Part shown: positions 1 through 10,596 of the stretch, one piece after another | Layout of the letters: each line of letters begins with the position of its first letter | Position numbering within the stretch: position 1 is the first letter of the stretch | Assembly (NCBI GenBank): GCA_014529385.2 | Contig: CM043947.1 | Coordinates: forward strand, 126,850,891-126,914,890 | Length of the DNA stretch: 64,000 nt | Direction of reading: 5' to 3' | DNA from: Adiantum capillus-veneris | Taxonomy: Eukaryota > Streptophyta > Polypodiopsida > Polypodiales > Pteridaceae | Made by a program: the position numbers and the translations under genes | The notes under the pieces: generated by a model | The model's database searches: none | The model's input: the letters and a program-made list of their open reading frames with translations, nothing else | Told to the model about the DNA's origin: nothing

Positions 1-32
1 AGTCGCTGTCCAAGGGAGTGTAACAGAATAAT

Positions 33-215
33 TCACAAACTATACCAAGAATTTCCAGCATATAACATGGTATGAACTGATGGCTCTAATAGGTTGGCCC
101 CGTCTTCGCCTCCATGCACTATGAGGTCAACCAATTGGTTGAAGTAGAGCCCGAATATTGTGGGCGAGATGGGATACCCTTGCTTTACACCAATGGTGTT
201 AGCAATGGTCTTTCA
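33..215 (-). pseudogene. LINE reverse transcriptase fragment
   Basis: Read on the minus strand from about 215 down to a TGA at 33-35, this piece encodes the LINE RT block IGVKQGYPISPTIFGLY followed by a Val-Asp-Leu-Ile region. This matches the segment before the catalytic aspartates in the family M copies further along. Where those copies have LLYADDIVLIS, this one reads LYAGN, so both catalytic Asp residues are lost, and a stop follows shortly. No endonuclease or ORF1 part is seen beside it. It is a short relic. Its family assignment (M-like) is inference from the motif alone. Confidence 0.6.
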
Positions 216-1179
216 CATCCCTCCCAGGGATTATACTCTGCCAAATACTGGCTAAAACTAAATATTGTGTGAGTGCAGGGGAGAGGGATGCGTGAGCAGG
301 GAAAAGGGGTTGGGGGGGTGAGGAGGGCACACTCTTCCTGATGAAAGGCATAAAGAATTTTACCCTTCTTGCAAACAGAGAATTTCCAGTTGTTTACCCA
401 CCTTATGCATTCTCTGCAGCAATCACTCCTTAATTGCTGCAAGCTCAATGATCTGAACGTGGCTCATATGGAAGTCTTTACATGTTTATTATTTGTTCAC
501 AATGAACTTCTCCATAATCTCATTCCTTTCTGAACACAATCAGAAGTGTCACAAAAGAAAAGGTGCGTGCGTCTGTATGTGTGCATGCACTGTTTTGTGC
601 GCTTTTTTCGAAGGTTTTTCTAGATTTTAAAATCTGGTGAAGAAGGTTTTGGATAAGCTTCAGAAGCTTTTTTTGCAGTTGGCGGCGAGAAAATATGAGG
701 GTCCATGCTACAACCTGTGCAGACCTGGTATGCTCAATTTTTTTTGTGATTTTTCAATGCAGTTAGTACTCTTTCTTCAAAAAATCTAGAGAGAGACCAG
801 GGGAAATTTGAGGTCTTTATGTAGTTTTTATTTCTGCTCAACAACAGGGGCTGTTATGTCATGATCGACTCTGGTAGGCATGATCGAGCCAGCCTTTTCT
901 AAAAAGATTGTTCTTTCTGATATGAAAGTTGTAAGAAAAAGTTGTCGAGTCCTTAATAGTTAAATGAAATTGACTTTGATGGGGGAGCAGTTATTTTGCT
1001 TTTTATTATGGCTCTACTACAAATCTTGACAATTAGTTACTTTGTCAGATGCTAATGGCATTGAAACAATTGGGGAAAGCCTCTTATTACAAGGGCAGTG
1101 ATACTAGAGAGTAGGTAGATTGGTTCATGACCTGCATTCACAGTCTCTTGTTAACCTATCTGCCCATTGTTTGTTGCAG
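216..1179. other. Non-coding DNA upstream of the starch synthase exon, probably intron
   Basis: AT-leaning sequence with no coding region I can support. It ends in a pyrimidine-rich stretch and TTTGTTGCAG at 1170-1179, a good plant 3' splice acceptor. This suggests that the stretch is the end of an intron and that the first exon of the gene lies left of the window. Confidence 0.5.
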
Positions 1180-2445
1180 TGGCAGACATGCAGGCAAAAG
1201 GGCGAAGAAAAACTGCTACACAAAGACGACTAAAAGGGGCAGGCTCCAAGAGTCAGCAAGAATCATGGCCAACTGAGGACAGAACTTCAGAGATTAAAGA
1301 ACCCAGCACGACACTGCCTCTGAAGCAAACAGTCTCTAGTCATTTAGAGCGACATGAGCCTTCAGAAAATGGTATTGGTGGTATGCTGCTCGAGGAAATA
1401 TTGGCAGATGAAAGAGTTGCCAAGGAGGACAAAGAAATGGAGAGTTCTTCCTTAATTCAGGAAAGAATAGTTTCTGAGGATAGTCGCAAAACTTCTGGTG
1501 ACATAAGGTCAAAAGAGCCTGCCACAAAGTCTGCTAGTATTGAATCTTCAATGAAAGAGAAAAGTTCCTCATTAGAAAACTTTCAGCCAGAGAGGTTTGT
1601 TGCAGAATCTATTGAAGGGAAAGAAAATGAACAGATTCCAACCTCCAAGGAAGCCCAACTGGAGGAGGAATCACTAATCTCAGTAATAATGGCCTTGTGT
1701 GAAAAGACAACACTTGATGCTGGAAAATTTTTTTTCTACCCAGAAATTCCAAAGGCAGGAGATGAGGCAAAGTTGTTTTTTAATCGTGCAGCAAGCACTT
1801 TGTCACAGGAGTCAATACTCAAAGTTAGAGGAGCATACAATGACTGGAGATGGAGATCTTTTGAGATGGACTTAAGCTTAACTTCTTTCTCAGGGGATTG
1901 GTGGGCTTGCAAGCTACAAGTTCCCAAAGAGGCTTATAAGATAGATTTTGTGTTCCACAATGGCGGTAGTTTATATGAGAACAATGGATACAAAGATTTT
2001 TCTGTATCAGTGGAAAATGGCCTGCAGAAAGTCGACTTTGAAGATTTTTTAATAGAAGAAGAGAGAAAAGAATTTGAAAGGATTGCTGCTGAAAAAGCCT
2101 TGGAGGAAAAACAGATCGCTGAAGAACGCAGGATGGCAGAAAAGGAAGCATCAAAAAAGGCTGACAGACATGAAGCACTCAAACGTGTAAATGAGCAACG
2201 TGAAAGAACAAGCCGTGTATTGCAGAAAGCAGTCAAACATGTTGAAGGATTGTGGTATTTTGAGCCTTCTGAATTCCAGGGAGGAGATACTGTAAAACTG
2301 TTTTACAACCGTTCAAATCGGAATCTTGCTTTTAGCAAAGAACTGTGGATGCATGGGGGTTACAATAACTGGCATGACATGGTATCAATGGTGGGAAAAC
2401 TAACTTTTCATAGTGCTGAAGGTGGTGATTGGTGGACAATAGATG
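1180..2445 (+). CDS. SS3: Starch synthase III, N-terminal exon (two CBM53 starch-binding domains)
   Basis: Plastid granule-associated glucosyltransferase that extends glucan chains using ADP-glucose; only the regulatory N-terminal half is here. The open frame runs 1167-2519, but a TTGCAG acceptor (1174-1179) and a GGTATG donor (GT at 2446) define the exon; the first internal Met is at about 1188. Residues 1-170 are charged and low-complexity, with a basic RRKTATQRR start. About 175-285 is a first CBM53 (KFFFYPEIPKAGDEAKLFF, YNDWRWRSF, WWACKLQVPKEAYKIDFVF). About 288-355 is an E/K/R-rich coiled coil. About 358-426 is the start of a second CBM53 (WYFEPSEFQGGDTVKLFYN, GGYNNW, GDWW), cut by the donor. 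Order and motifs match plant SS3, which continues with a third CBM53 and a GT5 catalytic domain. Neither was found downstream. The exon has no frameshift or stop. Confidence 0.9.
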
Positions 2446-2607
2446 GTATGAGTCTTCTGAAAGCTTTTCTTTCTTTAATAGTTTCTGCTGATTATAACAT
2501 GGTATGTTATTGTGCTTAGTGCTTTAGTGCATCTTTCCATAAAGCAAGGTTCTTCTAAACTGTACAATAGCTAGAGTGTCATTTCCAATCTCCAAGTTTT
2601 GATGACA
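2446..2607. other. Start of the intron after the starch synthase exon
   Basis: Begins with GTATGAGT directly after the second CBM53 is interrupted, which fits a U2 donor. No coding matches were found. The reading frame continues open to 2519 by chance, but its added residues do not resemble CBM53. Confidence 0.55.
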
Positions 2608-2690
2608 GGATTTTTTTCCCCCCCTTTTCTTTGCGCAAGAAGGATCCCTCTATTAGTTTTGACTGGGCTACATCATCCTATCATAGTGGA
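2608..2690 (-). mobile_element. Possible degenerate 3' end of a poly(A)-type LINE (family P)
   Basis: A T/C-rich run is followed by GCAAGAAGGATCCCTCTATTAG and then a GGGCTACA motif. The same order (T-run, CAAGAAAAAGATCCTTCTATTAG, GGGCTACA) marks the tail end of the family P LINE at 19385-19445. Similarity is partial, and the rest of the LINE is not visible. Confidence 0.3.
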
Positions 2691-2899
2691 AAGCTGGACA
2701 AAGTGGGGAGACTCACCCAAAATGAGAGACCAAAGGCATCCTGCAGGTGGTTTTACAGGTTCAGGCCTTTTTGGATGTCAAAGTCAATTACTGCAGGGTT
2801 GAGGTGCTGATGCACCGTGATTACTCTCTATTGTCCTTTAGGTGTTAGGGAATTTCTGAGGGCCACATAGGCCTCCCTCTGCTAGTGGACATTATCAGC
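2691..2899. other. Unassigned sequence
   Basis: No coding region, repeat or known element end was recognised between the LINE-like tail and the tandem duplication. Confidence 0.3.
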
Positions 2900-3411
2900 G
2901 TGGCCCTGTCAAGAGTGCTTTAGGCCTCCAGTTTAGACTGTACAGCGTATCCGCTGTGCTTACATGGAGCAGTCTCACTAGTGGTTCACTTCATCATTGA
3001 CATTCTGTGGCTGGTAACACATGAGCCTCTTTGGTTCTGAATCGCTTTTATGGCGGGGAATTCCACTCAGTCACCATTGCCAACCATCGGCCTGCTCTTG
3101 GTTCGTTCATCGGAGATGAGTCTGTTCCTCACATTGGATTCTTGTGGGTTATCCAGTGGCCCTGTCAAGAGTGCTTTAGGCCTCCAGTTTAGACTGTACA
3201 GCGTATCCGCTGTGCTTACATGGAGCAGTCTCATTGGTGGTTCACTTCATCATTGACATTCTGTGGCTGGTAACACATGAGCCTCTTTGGTTCTGAATCG
3301 CTTTTATGGCGGGGAATTCCACTCAGTCACCATTGCCAACCATCGGCCTGCTCTTGGTTGGTTCATCGGAGATGAGTCTGTTCCTCACATTGGATTCTTG
3401 TGGGTTATCCA
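2900..3411. repeat. Tandem duplication, 2 x 256 bp
   Basis: Two adjacent, nearly identical units (2900-3155 and 3156-3411) both start GTGGCCCTGTCAAGAGTGC and end in GGGTTATCCA. I noticed only a few substitutions, for example CACTAGTGG versus CATTGGTGG and GGTTCGTTC versus GGTTGGTTC. The period is 256, not a multiple of three. The unit content is unrecognised. Confidence 0.85.
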
Positions 3412-3609
3412 GTGGGATCAGACTTTCAGCAGATACACTCAATTCCATTGAGAGTGCAGAGCCATGTTGTTTGGTATGCAAAGTGGTCGGATAAAGGATG
3501 TCAACAAGGCGGCTTCTGGACTTCCTTAGAGCTGCCTTACTCGTGCCACCTATTCCCAGGATTGTGTTTGTCTTTCCGTTGTGGAGAGGTTGCTACAGGG
3601 TTCAGGCGG
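3412..3609. other. Unassigned sequence
   Basis: Frames across this stretch are interrupted by stops and resemble nothing recognised. It leads directly into the family Z relic. Confidence 0.3.
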
Positions 3610-4350
3610 CAGGAGATGGATCTAGCTAGCCTTGACGAGGGTCTTGCAGTTATAGTGAGATTTCCAGGTTTATTGCCAGAGTTTCATCCGCATATATTTG
3701 AAAGATTGATAGTAGTCTTGGTCTAGTGTTGGGTGAGGTAGTGCACTATCCGATGATGTATATACCCCCACTCTCAGACAGATTATCCACCCCTCCTCCT
3801 CCTCCATACATTTCTCTCCCTACTATCCATGGAGATAAATTACAACGGAGTTTTTTTCATTGGTTTACTAGGACATTGTTTTGTATGTGGTAGAGTAGGT
3901 CATATGGAAATTGGTATCATTAGGTTCTAGTTGGACAGAGGTTGAGAGAGCCAGGAGGAGAGAAGCAAAGAAGAGGAGAAGAAGACGCCAGAGGCAGACA
4001 TAGGTGCCCCTGATCATACTAGTTTACAGGCGAGGGGCTCCACCAAGGATCAACCTCAACAAGCTTCATTTTCTTCGGCAGAGATACCACCTCCATCTCC
4101 TGAACCCATTGGAATTCCTGGGGATTCTTTCATACAGTTGTGGCAGAGATTATGTTCCTCTTGTTGTGTGTGTGACACAGGATGAGAATTTACTCACTCT
4201 TGGATCATAGAAGAGTGTGTATGTTAGGAGATATGAGAGAATATTCTGAAAACCAAGAAATAGTCTTGGTGTTTATGGACATTTTTGGGATCACACCTCT
4301 ATGATGATTGGCTTCTGTACATTGCTGTGCCCTTGAGATGTTAATTTTAA
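3610..4350 (+). pseudogene. LINE family Z, ORF1 relic (DUF4283-like and zinc knuckle)
   Basis: Plant L1-type LINEs encode an ORF1 nucleic-acid-binding protein with a DUF4283 region and a CCHC knuckle. Here 3610-3700 gives DEGLAVIVRFPGLLPEFHP, like the equivalent EANLPISVRCPGL segment of the family P ORF1. About 3845-3910 gives GVFFIGLLGHCFVCGRVGH, a C-x2-C-x4-H knuckle without its last Cys. An Arg/Lys-rich stretch follows at about 3945-4000. Stops and frame changes separate these pieces. The same arrangement recurs at 62705-63490, including the 3' trailer, which ends near 4350. No ORF2 is attached, so both copies look internally deleted or non-autonomous. Confidence 0.55.
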
Positions 4351-4573
4351 TGAAGATTTTTCTCTTGGAGAGAGAGAAATGAAATGAAATGTTATATTAA
4401 CGTCTTCAAAAGGCCACATCCTCTGATGTAGCCTTAGTCGATGCTGTGTAGTCCTCCGCAGTCGTGGGCGTCTGGATCTCCCCAACGCAGTCGCTCGGTC
4501 GATCAGTGTGCCTCTGGTGTGAGGTGACAAGATATGCTGTGGTAGTAGCTCCTTCGGGTGTCCAGTGTGTGCT

Positions 4574-7500
4574 CTAAAAAAGTTTGTGATATGTCTCTGA
4601 GACTGGCTGGCCTCTCCTCTCATCAGGCTCTCTGTGTGTGCGCATCTCGAGCAGAAACAAACCCAGGCATCTCTGATCCTCGTACCTCATGACTTTGGAG
4701 AGTGGTCCAAAGCCCTCTCTGAACAAGCAGTGGAAGCGGCCTCGTATCTCGTAGTAGACGGGACAGTGGCGTGTGTAGTGTAACTCTGTCTCAGGCTCCA
4801 TGTCACACATGGGGCATATCCTGGCCTCTGTTGGTACTGCGCTGTATCTCCCAATCTCGATCCGCAGCTGGTGTAAAGATGTGCGTATCTGGCCAATAGC
4901 ACACCGTATCCCATGAGACAAGTGGGTGTCCATGTATTTGGGCCTCGTCACAAAACCGTCCGCTGTAAGCTAGAGAAGATGCTCTTTGTAGAAAGCCATC
5001 TTCGTGCCTAGCTCCTGTGTTGGCTGTATCCATGTCCTCCTGGTGTCTAGCTGAGTTAGGTCCTGGTGGATGAGCCTGGTGATCTCGGACTGAGTAAGAG
5101 TCAGGGAGGGTGCATCCAGTGAGTACTGGAAGGGGGGCAATCTGTCTATACTGAACCCATGCGCCTGGAAACATGACGTCATCTCCCCATACCAACCTAC
5201 GTATCTCCCTGCATGGCTAACTATCGAGAGGACTCAAGTGCAAGGCGGGCGTATCTGTCTCTGGGAAGTTCCCACATGCGATGTATGAAGGAGACAGATC
5301 TAGTGAGCGCCTCAACCACTAGTGGGGGGGGCAGCTAGCTCTGCTTGGATAATGGCACGTGGTACTAAAGCCTTGGCTCTAATGAGCCGCGAGATCATAG
5401 AGATTAGAGGTTTCAATGCAAGGAAGGCGTATCTGTCTCTGGGAAGTTCCCACATGCGATGTATGAAGGAGACAGATCTGGTGAGCACCTCAACCACTAG
5501 TGGGGGGGGCAGCTAGCTCTGCTCGGATAATGGCTCGTGGTACTGAAGCCTTGGCTCTAATGAGCCGCGAGATCATAGAGATTAGAGGTTTCTCCATGTC
5601 CCCCCATCCATCAGTGCGACCTGTCCTCTTGTGATGATCCAATGAAGGCCCCCAGATCTCAGCTCCATAGAGCAATGCAGAAGCCACCAAAGTGTCAAAA
5701 AGCTAGAGCTTCGTTCGAGGCTCCTGAAACTGAACCTATGAACACATCCTCTCCAATTTACCCAATGCCGAATGGGCTCTGGTCAATCTAGTCTTTGCTG
5801 CTCTCCTCAATGAAAATTCTGGTCCCCTAAAAACCACTCCAAGGTAAGTGTAAGCATCTGTATACTCCACCGTCTCCTGGCCGTATGTGAATGCAGGTGC
5901 TGACCTCTTGATCCACTGTGGGGTGGTATTAAATACCATGACCTTGGTTTTACCAAGGTTGACAAACAAACCACTTTCATGGGCAAACCTATGCAAAGCA
6001 TCCAAGTGACGTTGCATCCCCTCCGAAGAGTCGGAGATCAACACAATATCATCAGGATATAACGGAATCCATGTTCCTGTCAGCGCTGCACCTCTATCCC
6101 CATCTCTCTCAATGTAGTCAGAAACCTCATCCACATACATACCAAATAGAGTAGGAGAGAGTGGGCAGCCCTGCTTCACCCCAATAGTGGAGTGAACCGG
6201 TGTAGATAGACCCTCTTGAAGTGCGTACATGCCCTACTGATCTGTACAATGCCATGATGCCCCAAATGAGCTCTGTGGGTACTTCCCTGTCCTGTAATCT
6301 GCGCATCAATCTAGCTCTGGGTACTGTGTCAAATGCTTTGCGAAAGTCCACAAAGCTACAATAGATCCGTCTCCCACGGGATGTGCCCTCCTCGATGATG
6401 GCCTGAGTGTCAAGATATGGTCAAGAGTAGAAAACCTCTCCTGAACCCTGCCTGCCCAGCTGCACGCACTCCCTCTCTCTCTGCCCATCTACTCAGTTGC
6501 TGCTCAAGAATGGATGCGTACAACCGTGCCAATGTGTGTCCAATCATGATAGTGCGATAATTCCCAGGCTCCATAGGGTCTCCTGATTTGAAGATAGGTA
6601 CAATCGTAGATAAGCTCCGAGTATCAGGCAAGCCCTCACACATGGCACGGTTAAACTTGACTACTAGAAGCTCTGCTAGTAGATCTCTGGCATGCATGAA
6701 ATGCTCAGCCACCAGGCCATCATGATCATATGCTCTCCCAGTCCTCATCCTGTCAATGGCCTTCTTCACCATCTCAGCGGTGAAAAAAGCACATGTGTGT
6801 GGGCATGGATTGGGGGGTTCGGGAAGGGGCGGCTGTCCAGAAACTGTGTACAAAGATGATGCGTACTGACCCCACGTCTCTGTAGAGGTAATGGCAGGGG
6901 GGGAGACAGCTCATGAAAGAGCTGCCATGCCTCACGCGAGTCCTGACTCAAGAATAGCTGGTAGAGATCCTGCTCTAGTCGAGCCAAAAATGCCCTCTTC
7001 TTCCGCCGTACTAGGCGTCGAAAGTCAAGCGTCGAAAGTCAATTTGTGACTCTCTGTGAGGGGTGTCCCCCAAAAGCACTTCCCTCTGAAGTCTAGCTCT
7101 AGTGTGGCGGCATTCCTCATCATACCAGCTGTTTTGGGGCATGCTCCCAGAACGAAGTCTATGCTCAGGCTGGGTGTGTGGGTACGCCTTTGCTGCTGCA
7201 TCATGTAATGTCTGTGTCAGTATAGTAGTAAGCTCCTCCAGAGGTTGCCCTGACTCCTCAATACATAGGCGTCTGTAGATCTCGTCTATGTATACAGAGT
7301 CTGTCTCCCGCGTGAAGGTGTAGCGAGTAGAGGCTGCTACCCGTGGACTCGGTGCTACACTGAACTGGAAAGAGATGGTCAGCGACACGATAGCATGATC
7401 CATTGCCACCCCAACAGGTCTAGGCCCAACTATGAGATCCTGGATACTAGAGATGAGGCTTGGTTGTGCCATGACATAATCCACTGTGCTGGCTCCATGT

Positions 7501-8143
7501 CTGTGTGGAAAGCATGTGAAACCTCCCGCAACGGGAAGTCTTTATAGGCCCTTCAAGATGGCCAATCCATGTGCAGTCCCCATGTCTATCAAGTGCCATC
7601 TATACTTAGTATGTTCCGCATCCTATGATAGTCTAGATAGGCCCGTCTTTGCAACATCCAGCTCTCTCAACATCTCCTCTAGTATCTTTAAATACTGTCT
7701 GATGATGGGCAGTCCTAGCATTGAAGTCTCCTAGAATGATAATGTCACCATCTCTAGAGAATTCCCATATGTCATCATCCAAAATAGAGAAGGGGGACTA
7801 TCCTCTGGTGGTGCATATACTGACGTACTCGGGAGAAAGTAGCAAATAGCAATGTAAGATATCCGCGAGTCTCTGCTCTCAATCTCACCCACATGTACCT
7901 AGCTTGCTCATCCCTGCGAGCTATATGTATCGATGGCTGCAACTCCTCCCTGAATAACATTGCTACTCCTCCTGAGCCCCGCCCTCTGTGCTCTAATCGT
8001 GTCTCCTGTCTACAGGCTGTCTCCCATCTATAGCCCAGGGGCCTGGTGTGTCTCAGAGTAGAAGATGATGTCTCTCCCACTAAAACTCTCCTCAAAAGCA
8101 CCCACATCAAGACGCATAGATCCATTACAATTCCAGGTAGCAA
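4574..8143 (-). pseudogene. M1 ORF2: endonuclease plus reverse transcriptase, multiply frameshifted
   Basis: Reading down the minus strand, the APE-type endonuclease spans about 8143-7000. Its start TLKVATWNCNGSMRLDVG is seen just before 8143, RGSGGVAMLFREELQ follows near 7950, and the VDYVMAQPSL and MDHAIVSL motifs lie at 7490-7370. The reverse transcriptase spans about 6990-5736: NYRTIMIGHTLARLYASIL, then VDFRKAFDTVPRARL, GVKQGCPLSPTLFGMYVDE and, at the catalytic site, YPDDIVLIS. There Pro replaces the Ala of YADD, and a 6-base deletion is likely. The C-terminal region (about 5690-4574) ends with a Cys/His knuckle, CPMCDMEPETELHYTRHCPVYY. Pieces lie in several frames, so no functional protein can be made. 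Confidence 0.75.
5241..5596. repeat. 178-bp tandem duplication inside M1 ORF2
   Basis: The block containing GCGTATCTGTCTCTGGGAAG occurs at about 5249 and again at about 5427, and similarity continues to AGAGATTAGAGGTTTC in both. M3 and the other copies have the block once. A 178-bp step shifts the frame and is one of the lesions in M1 ORF2. Confidence 0.85.
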
Positions 8144-8174
8144 CTTTGAGTGTGGTCAGATAGGTCTCACACTG

Positions 8175-9043
8175 TCATGTGGAGCGTGGCTCCAATGTCA
8201 CCACTCTTCCATCTCGGTAAAAAGCAATCTTACCTTTTTTCCTTGCCGCTCTAATCTTTGGCATTACCTCTTGCATATGGGCGACCTGTGAGAGGGTAAG
8301 GTCATCCCCAAAAAAGATGCCCCTCTTCTTAAGATTTGGTCTCTTCTTCAAAAGTCCTTCGCTTGCATGGAGGGAAAATGAAGGATAAGTTCCCTTTCTT
8401 TGGAGGTTTTCCCCTTGCTCCCACTTTTCTTGTTGCCCACTCTCCAAGCTCTTGAGTGCATCGGCTCATGAACTCCCATCAAAGCCATGAGTTCTTTTAC
8501 CTCTTCGTCTGCATTATCTTTGTCTTTAAGGCCGCAAATTCTCACATGTAGAGAGCATACACGTCTTCTTTGCTCCTCTCCTAGTGTTAGGTTGATAATA
8601 GTGGGTGTGGATGTTGTTTCCTTACTTTTCCCTTTCTTGGCAACCTCAATCCATTTCTCAACCTCATCTACTTTCTGTTGAGTCTTTGTGATAACGTCTA
8701 CCCAAGAGGTTGTCATTTCTTTATGCTGTACTTCCCCCTCTTTGATGGCTCGCACTTGCTTTTTGATTGTGTTGAGTTCTTCTATTACAGAGGGTTGCAA
8801 TTCTCCTTCTTCGTGATTGTGCCTCAGTGAGCTCCTTCTTGAGTGGGCAATCTCTTCGTCTTGGGCCGTCGCATGATCCCCCATTGCAGTGATCTTGTTT
8901 TCTTGGGCCAAAACCTGATCTTCTAGCAGTTTTATTGTCCCTAATAGGTGGCGGTTAATCTTGTTAATGGTCTTGACCATTTCTTCTTTGCACTTTTGGA
9001 CTGCATTTTCTAAGGAGTCGGGCTTGTCATTCTGCTTCCTCAT
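8175..9043 (-). pseudogene. M1 ORF1: coiled-coil and RRM-like RNA-binding protein, frameshifted
   Basis: Counterpart of the intact M3 ORF1 at 14115-15005. It starts MRKQNDKPDSLENAVQKCKEE and continues with the coiled coil, then the RRM-like segment RRRVCSLHVRICGLKDKDN, and RAWRVGNKK. The frame changes at about 8350-8440 and resumes as LLKKRPNLKKRGIFFGDDLT through IAFYRDGRVVTLE. Such proteins coat LINE RNA and act as chaperones during target-primed reverse transcription (family knowledge). One frameshift separates N- and C-terminal parts. Confidence 0.75.
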
Positions 9044-9049
9044 GTTTGG

Positions 9050-9670
9050 TCGTTGCTGACAAACGAGACGAAATTTTGCGGCGGCGAAAGGAGACCTACA
9101 CGCACCCGGGCTTCCACATTATGCATACATGTTCCCACATTAAGCATACATAGCGTATATATCTGCAATTTCTGCAAATTACAACCAAGCCCTGCTTTAT
9201 TCAATTTCTGCAATTTCTACCGGTCATGCAATTTTCTGAAAATCTGCAATTTCTGAATTCTGCTGTTTCTGAAATCTACTATTTTCTAAAAATCTGCAAT
9301 ATTTGAAAATCTGCACTGAAAAAATTCTGCCTGCTGTACCAAATTTTGATTGCTGTACCGAAATTCTGACTGCCTGCTGTACCTGCGGTTGTGTGTGCGC
9401 GCATGTAGGTGTGTGTGTGTGGTGGGAGAGGGGATGTGTGTGTGTGGGGGGGGGGTAAGGGGGGGACTAGGCGGGCAGGAAGGGTTGGGGATGGCGGAGC
9501 AGGCGGACAGTGCAGGGAGCAGCCAACAGCGTACGAAGCAGCACCAGCAGCGTGGGAAAAGGGGAGTGGCGCGATCAACAACAACAGGGCCTGAACCCGC
9601 AGCACAGGGGATGGCGCAGCAAGCAGACAGTGCAGGGCAACGCGACAGGAACAGAGCAGCGCGATAGGGG
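9050..9670. repeat. Low-complexity region upstream of M1 ORF1
   Basis: About 9150-9370 is built from degenerate copies of TCTGCAATTTCTG and TGCTGTACC. Then GT-rich and G-rich tracts (9395-9470) and a GC-rich CAG-containing stretch (9490-9665) follow. Short open frames here are simple-sequence artefacts. It may be the M1 5' UTR or promoter, or the sequence that M1 inserted into. Confidence 0.45.
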
Positions 9671-9717
9671 GAGAGAGAGAGCGCGAGGGGGTAGGAAACT
9701 GCGCGCGCGCGCGAGAG

Positions 9718-9927
9718 AAATGAAATGAAATGTTATATTAACGTCTTCAAAAGGCCAAAATGACCTATGAGACCAATCAGTTACAAAATAGTGAATCTAA
9801 TACCATGTCTGGGTACAAAAGAACTAGAAAAGAACTAGAAGTGGAACAAAATACTACTACTACTACTACAATCTAAAACTACGTGGGTGTAGCAGCTGAT
9901 ACAATAGGTACCCGGTAAACTGGATGT

Positions 9928-9930
<3 letters not shown>
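9718..9930 (-). mobile_element. LINE family M copy 2 (M2), about 210-bp 3' fragment
   Basis: Only the 3' end of the family is present. Read on the plus strand it starts AAATGAAATGAAATGTTATA, passes GTCTTCAAAAGGCC and ATGACCTATGAGACC, and stops at GGATGTAAC. A GA/GC-alternating tract precedes it (9671-9717) and a long GA tract follows (9931-9999). It is severely 5'-truncated, as is common for LINEs. Confidence 0.8.

Positions 9931-9999
<69 letters not shown>
9931..9999. repeat. (GA)n microsatellite between M2 and M3
   Basis: Perfect AG dinucleotide tract of about 69 bases. It touches the truncated 5' end of M2 on one side and the 3' end of M3 on the other, with no unique base between. Confidence 0.95.
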
Positions 10000-10002
<3 letters not shown>

Positions 10003-10596
10003 GAAATGTTATATTAACGTCTTCAAAAGGCCATAGTGACCTATGAGACCAGAAAGTTACAAGGTGGTGGATCTGATATAAAGTCAGAGTAACAAAATAA
10101 CATAACAACAAAGAAAAATGGCATCCATGATGAAGGTGCTGTGCGTAGGGGTCTGTAGCCTCGGGAGATTCAATGGTGTGACAGAGGATGCTTACCCTCA
10201 AGTATAGCCAGAGGCAGCGGGACCTGGAGATGCTTATAGATGTGGACTCCCTCAATTTCTGCCATCGAACATTTGCTCATGCTTTTAGCGCCGGTGCAAA
10301 CAGTCAAAATAGCTGTACAAAACAAAGATATATACTATGGGATCCTAGATTGGTCGATGTGAACTAAGCAAAAAACTAAGCAAAAATGGGCGGTTTGTTG
10401 GGATAGCTGAATCACAAGAGATCTAGCATTGGTTGTTGGCGAATCTCATCAATTTCCTCCATGGTTAGTAGTCTGATCGGGCGTCGTGCATGCCTGGCCA
10501 GCGTGCTCCGAATCTTCTGACGTAGCCTCCGTCGATGCTGTGTAGTCCTCCGCAGTCGTGGGCGCCTGGATTTCCCCAGTTCAATTGCTCGGTCGA

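Larger units (their letters stand above)
4371..9668 (-). mobile_element. LINE family M copy 1 (M1), long but broken
   Basis: Minus-strand non-LTR retrotransposon. Its 3' end (in + coordinates, ATGAAATGAAATGTTATAT from about 4372) abuts a GAGAGAGA tract at 4361-4370. The ORF1 and ORF2 regions follow in order. The 5' side runs into a GAGAGAGAG block at 9671-9681. The 3' UTR is about 450 bp shorter than in M3, because AAAGGCCA is followed almost directly by the GTAGCC...GATGCTGTG block. ORF2 is split by many frameshifts and by a 178-bp internal duplication. The exact 5' end is uncertain: 9050-9668 could be 5' UTR or older flanking DNA. Confidence 0.75.

Noticed and set aside
1825-2236. Minus-strand frames under the starch synthase exon
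   Set aside because: Antisense shadows of a well-supported CBM53/coiled-coil coding exon.
9279-9728. Several open frames on both strands
   Set aside because: Low-complexity GT-, G- and CAG-rich DNA, and the frames mirror each other on both strands.
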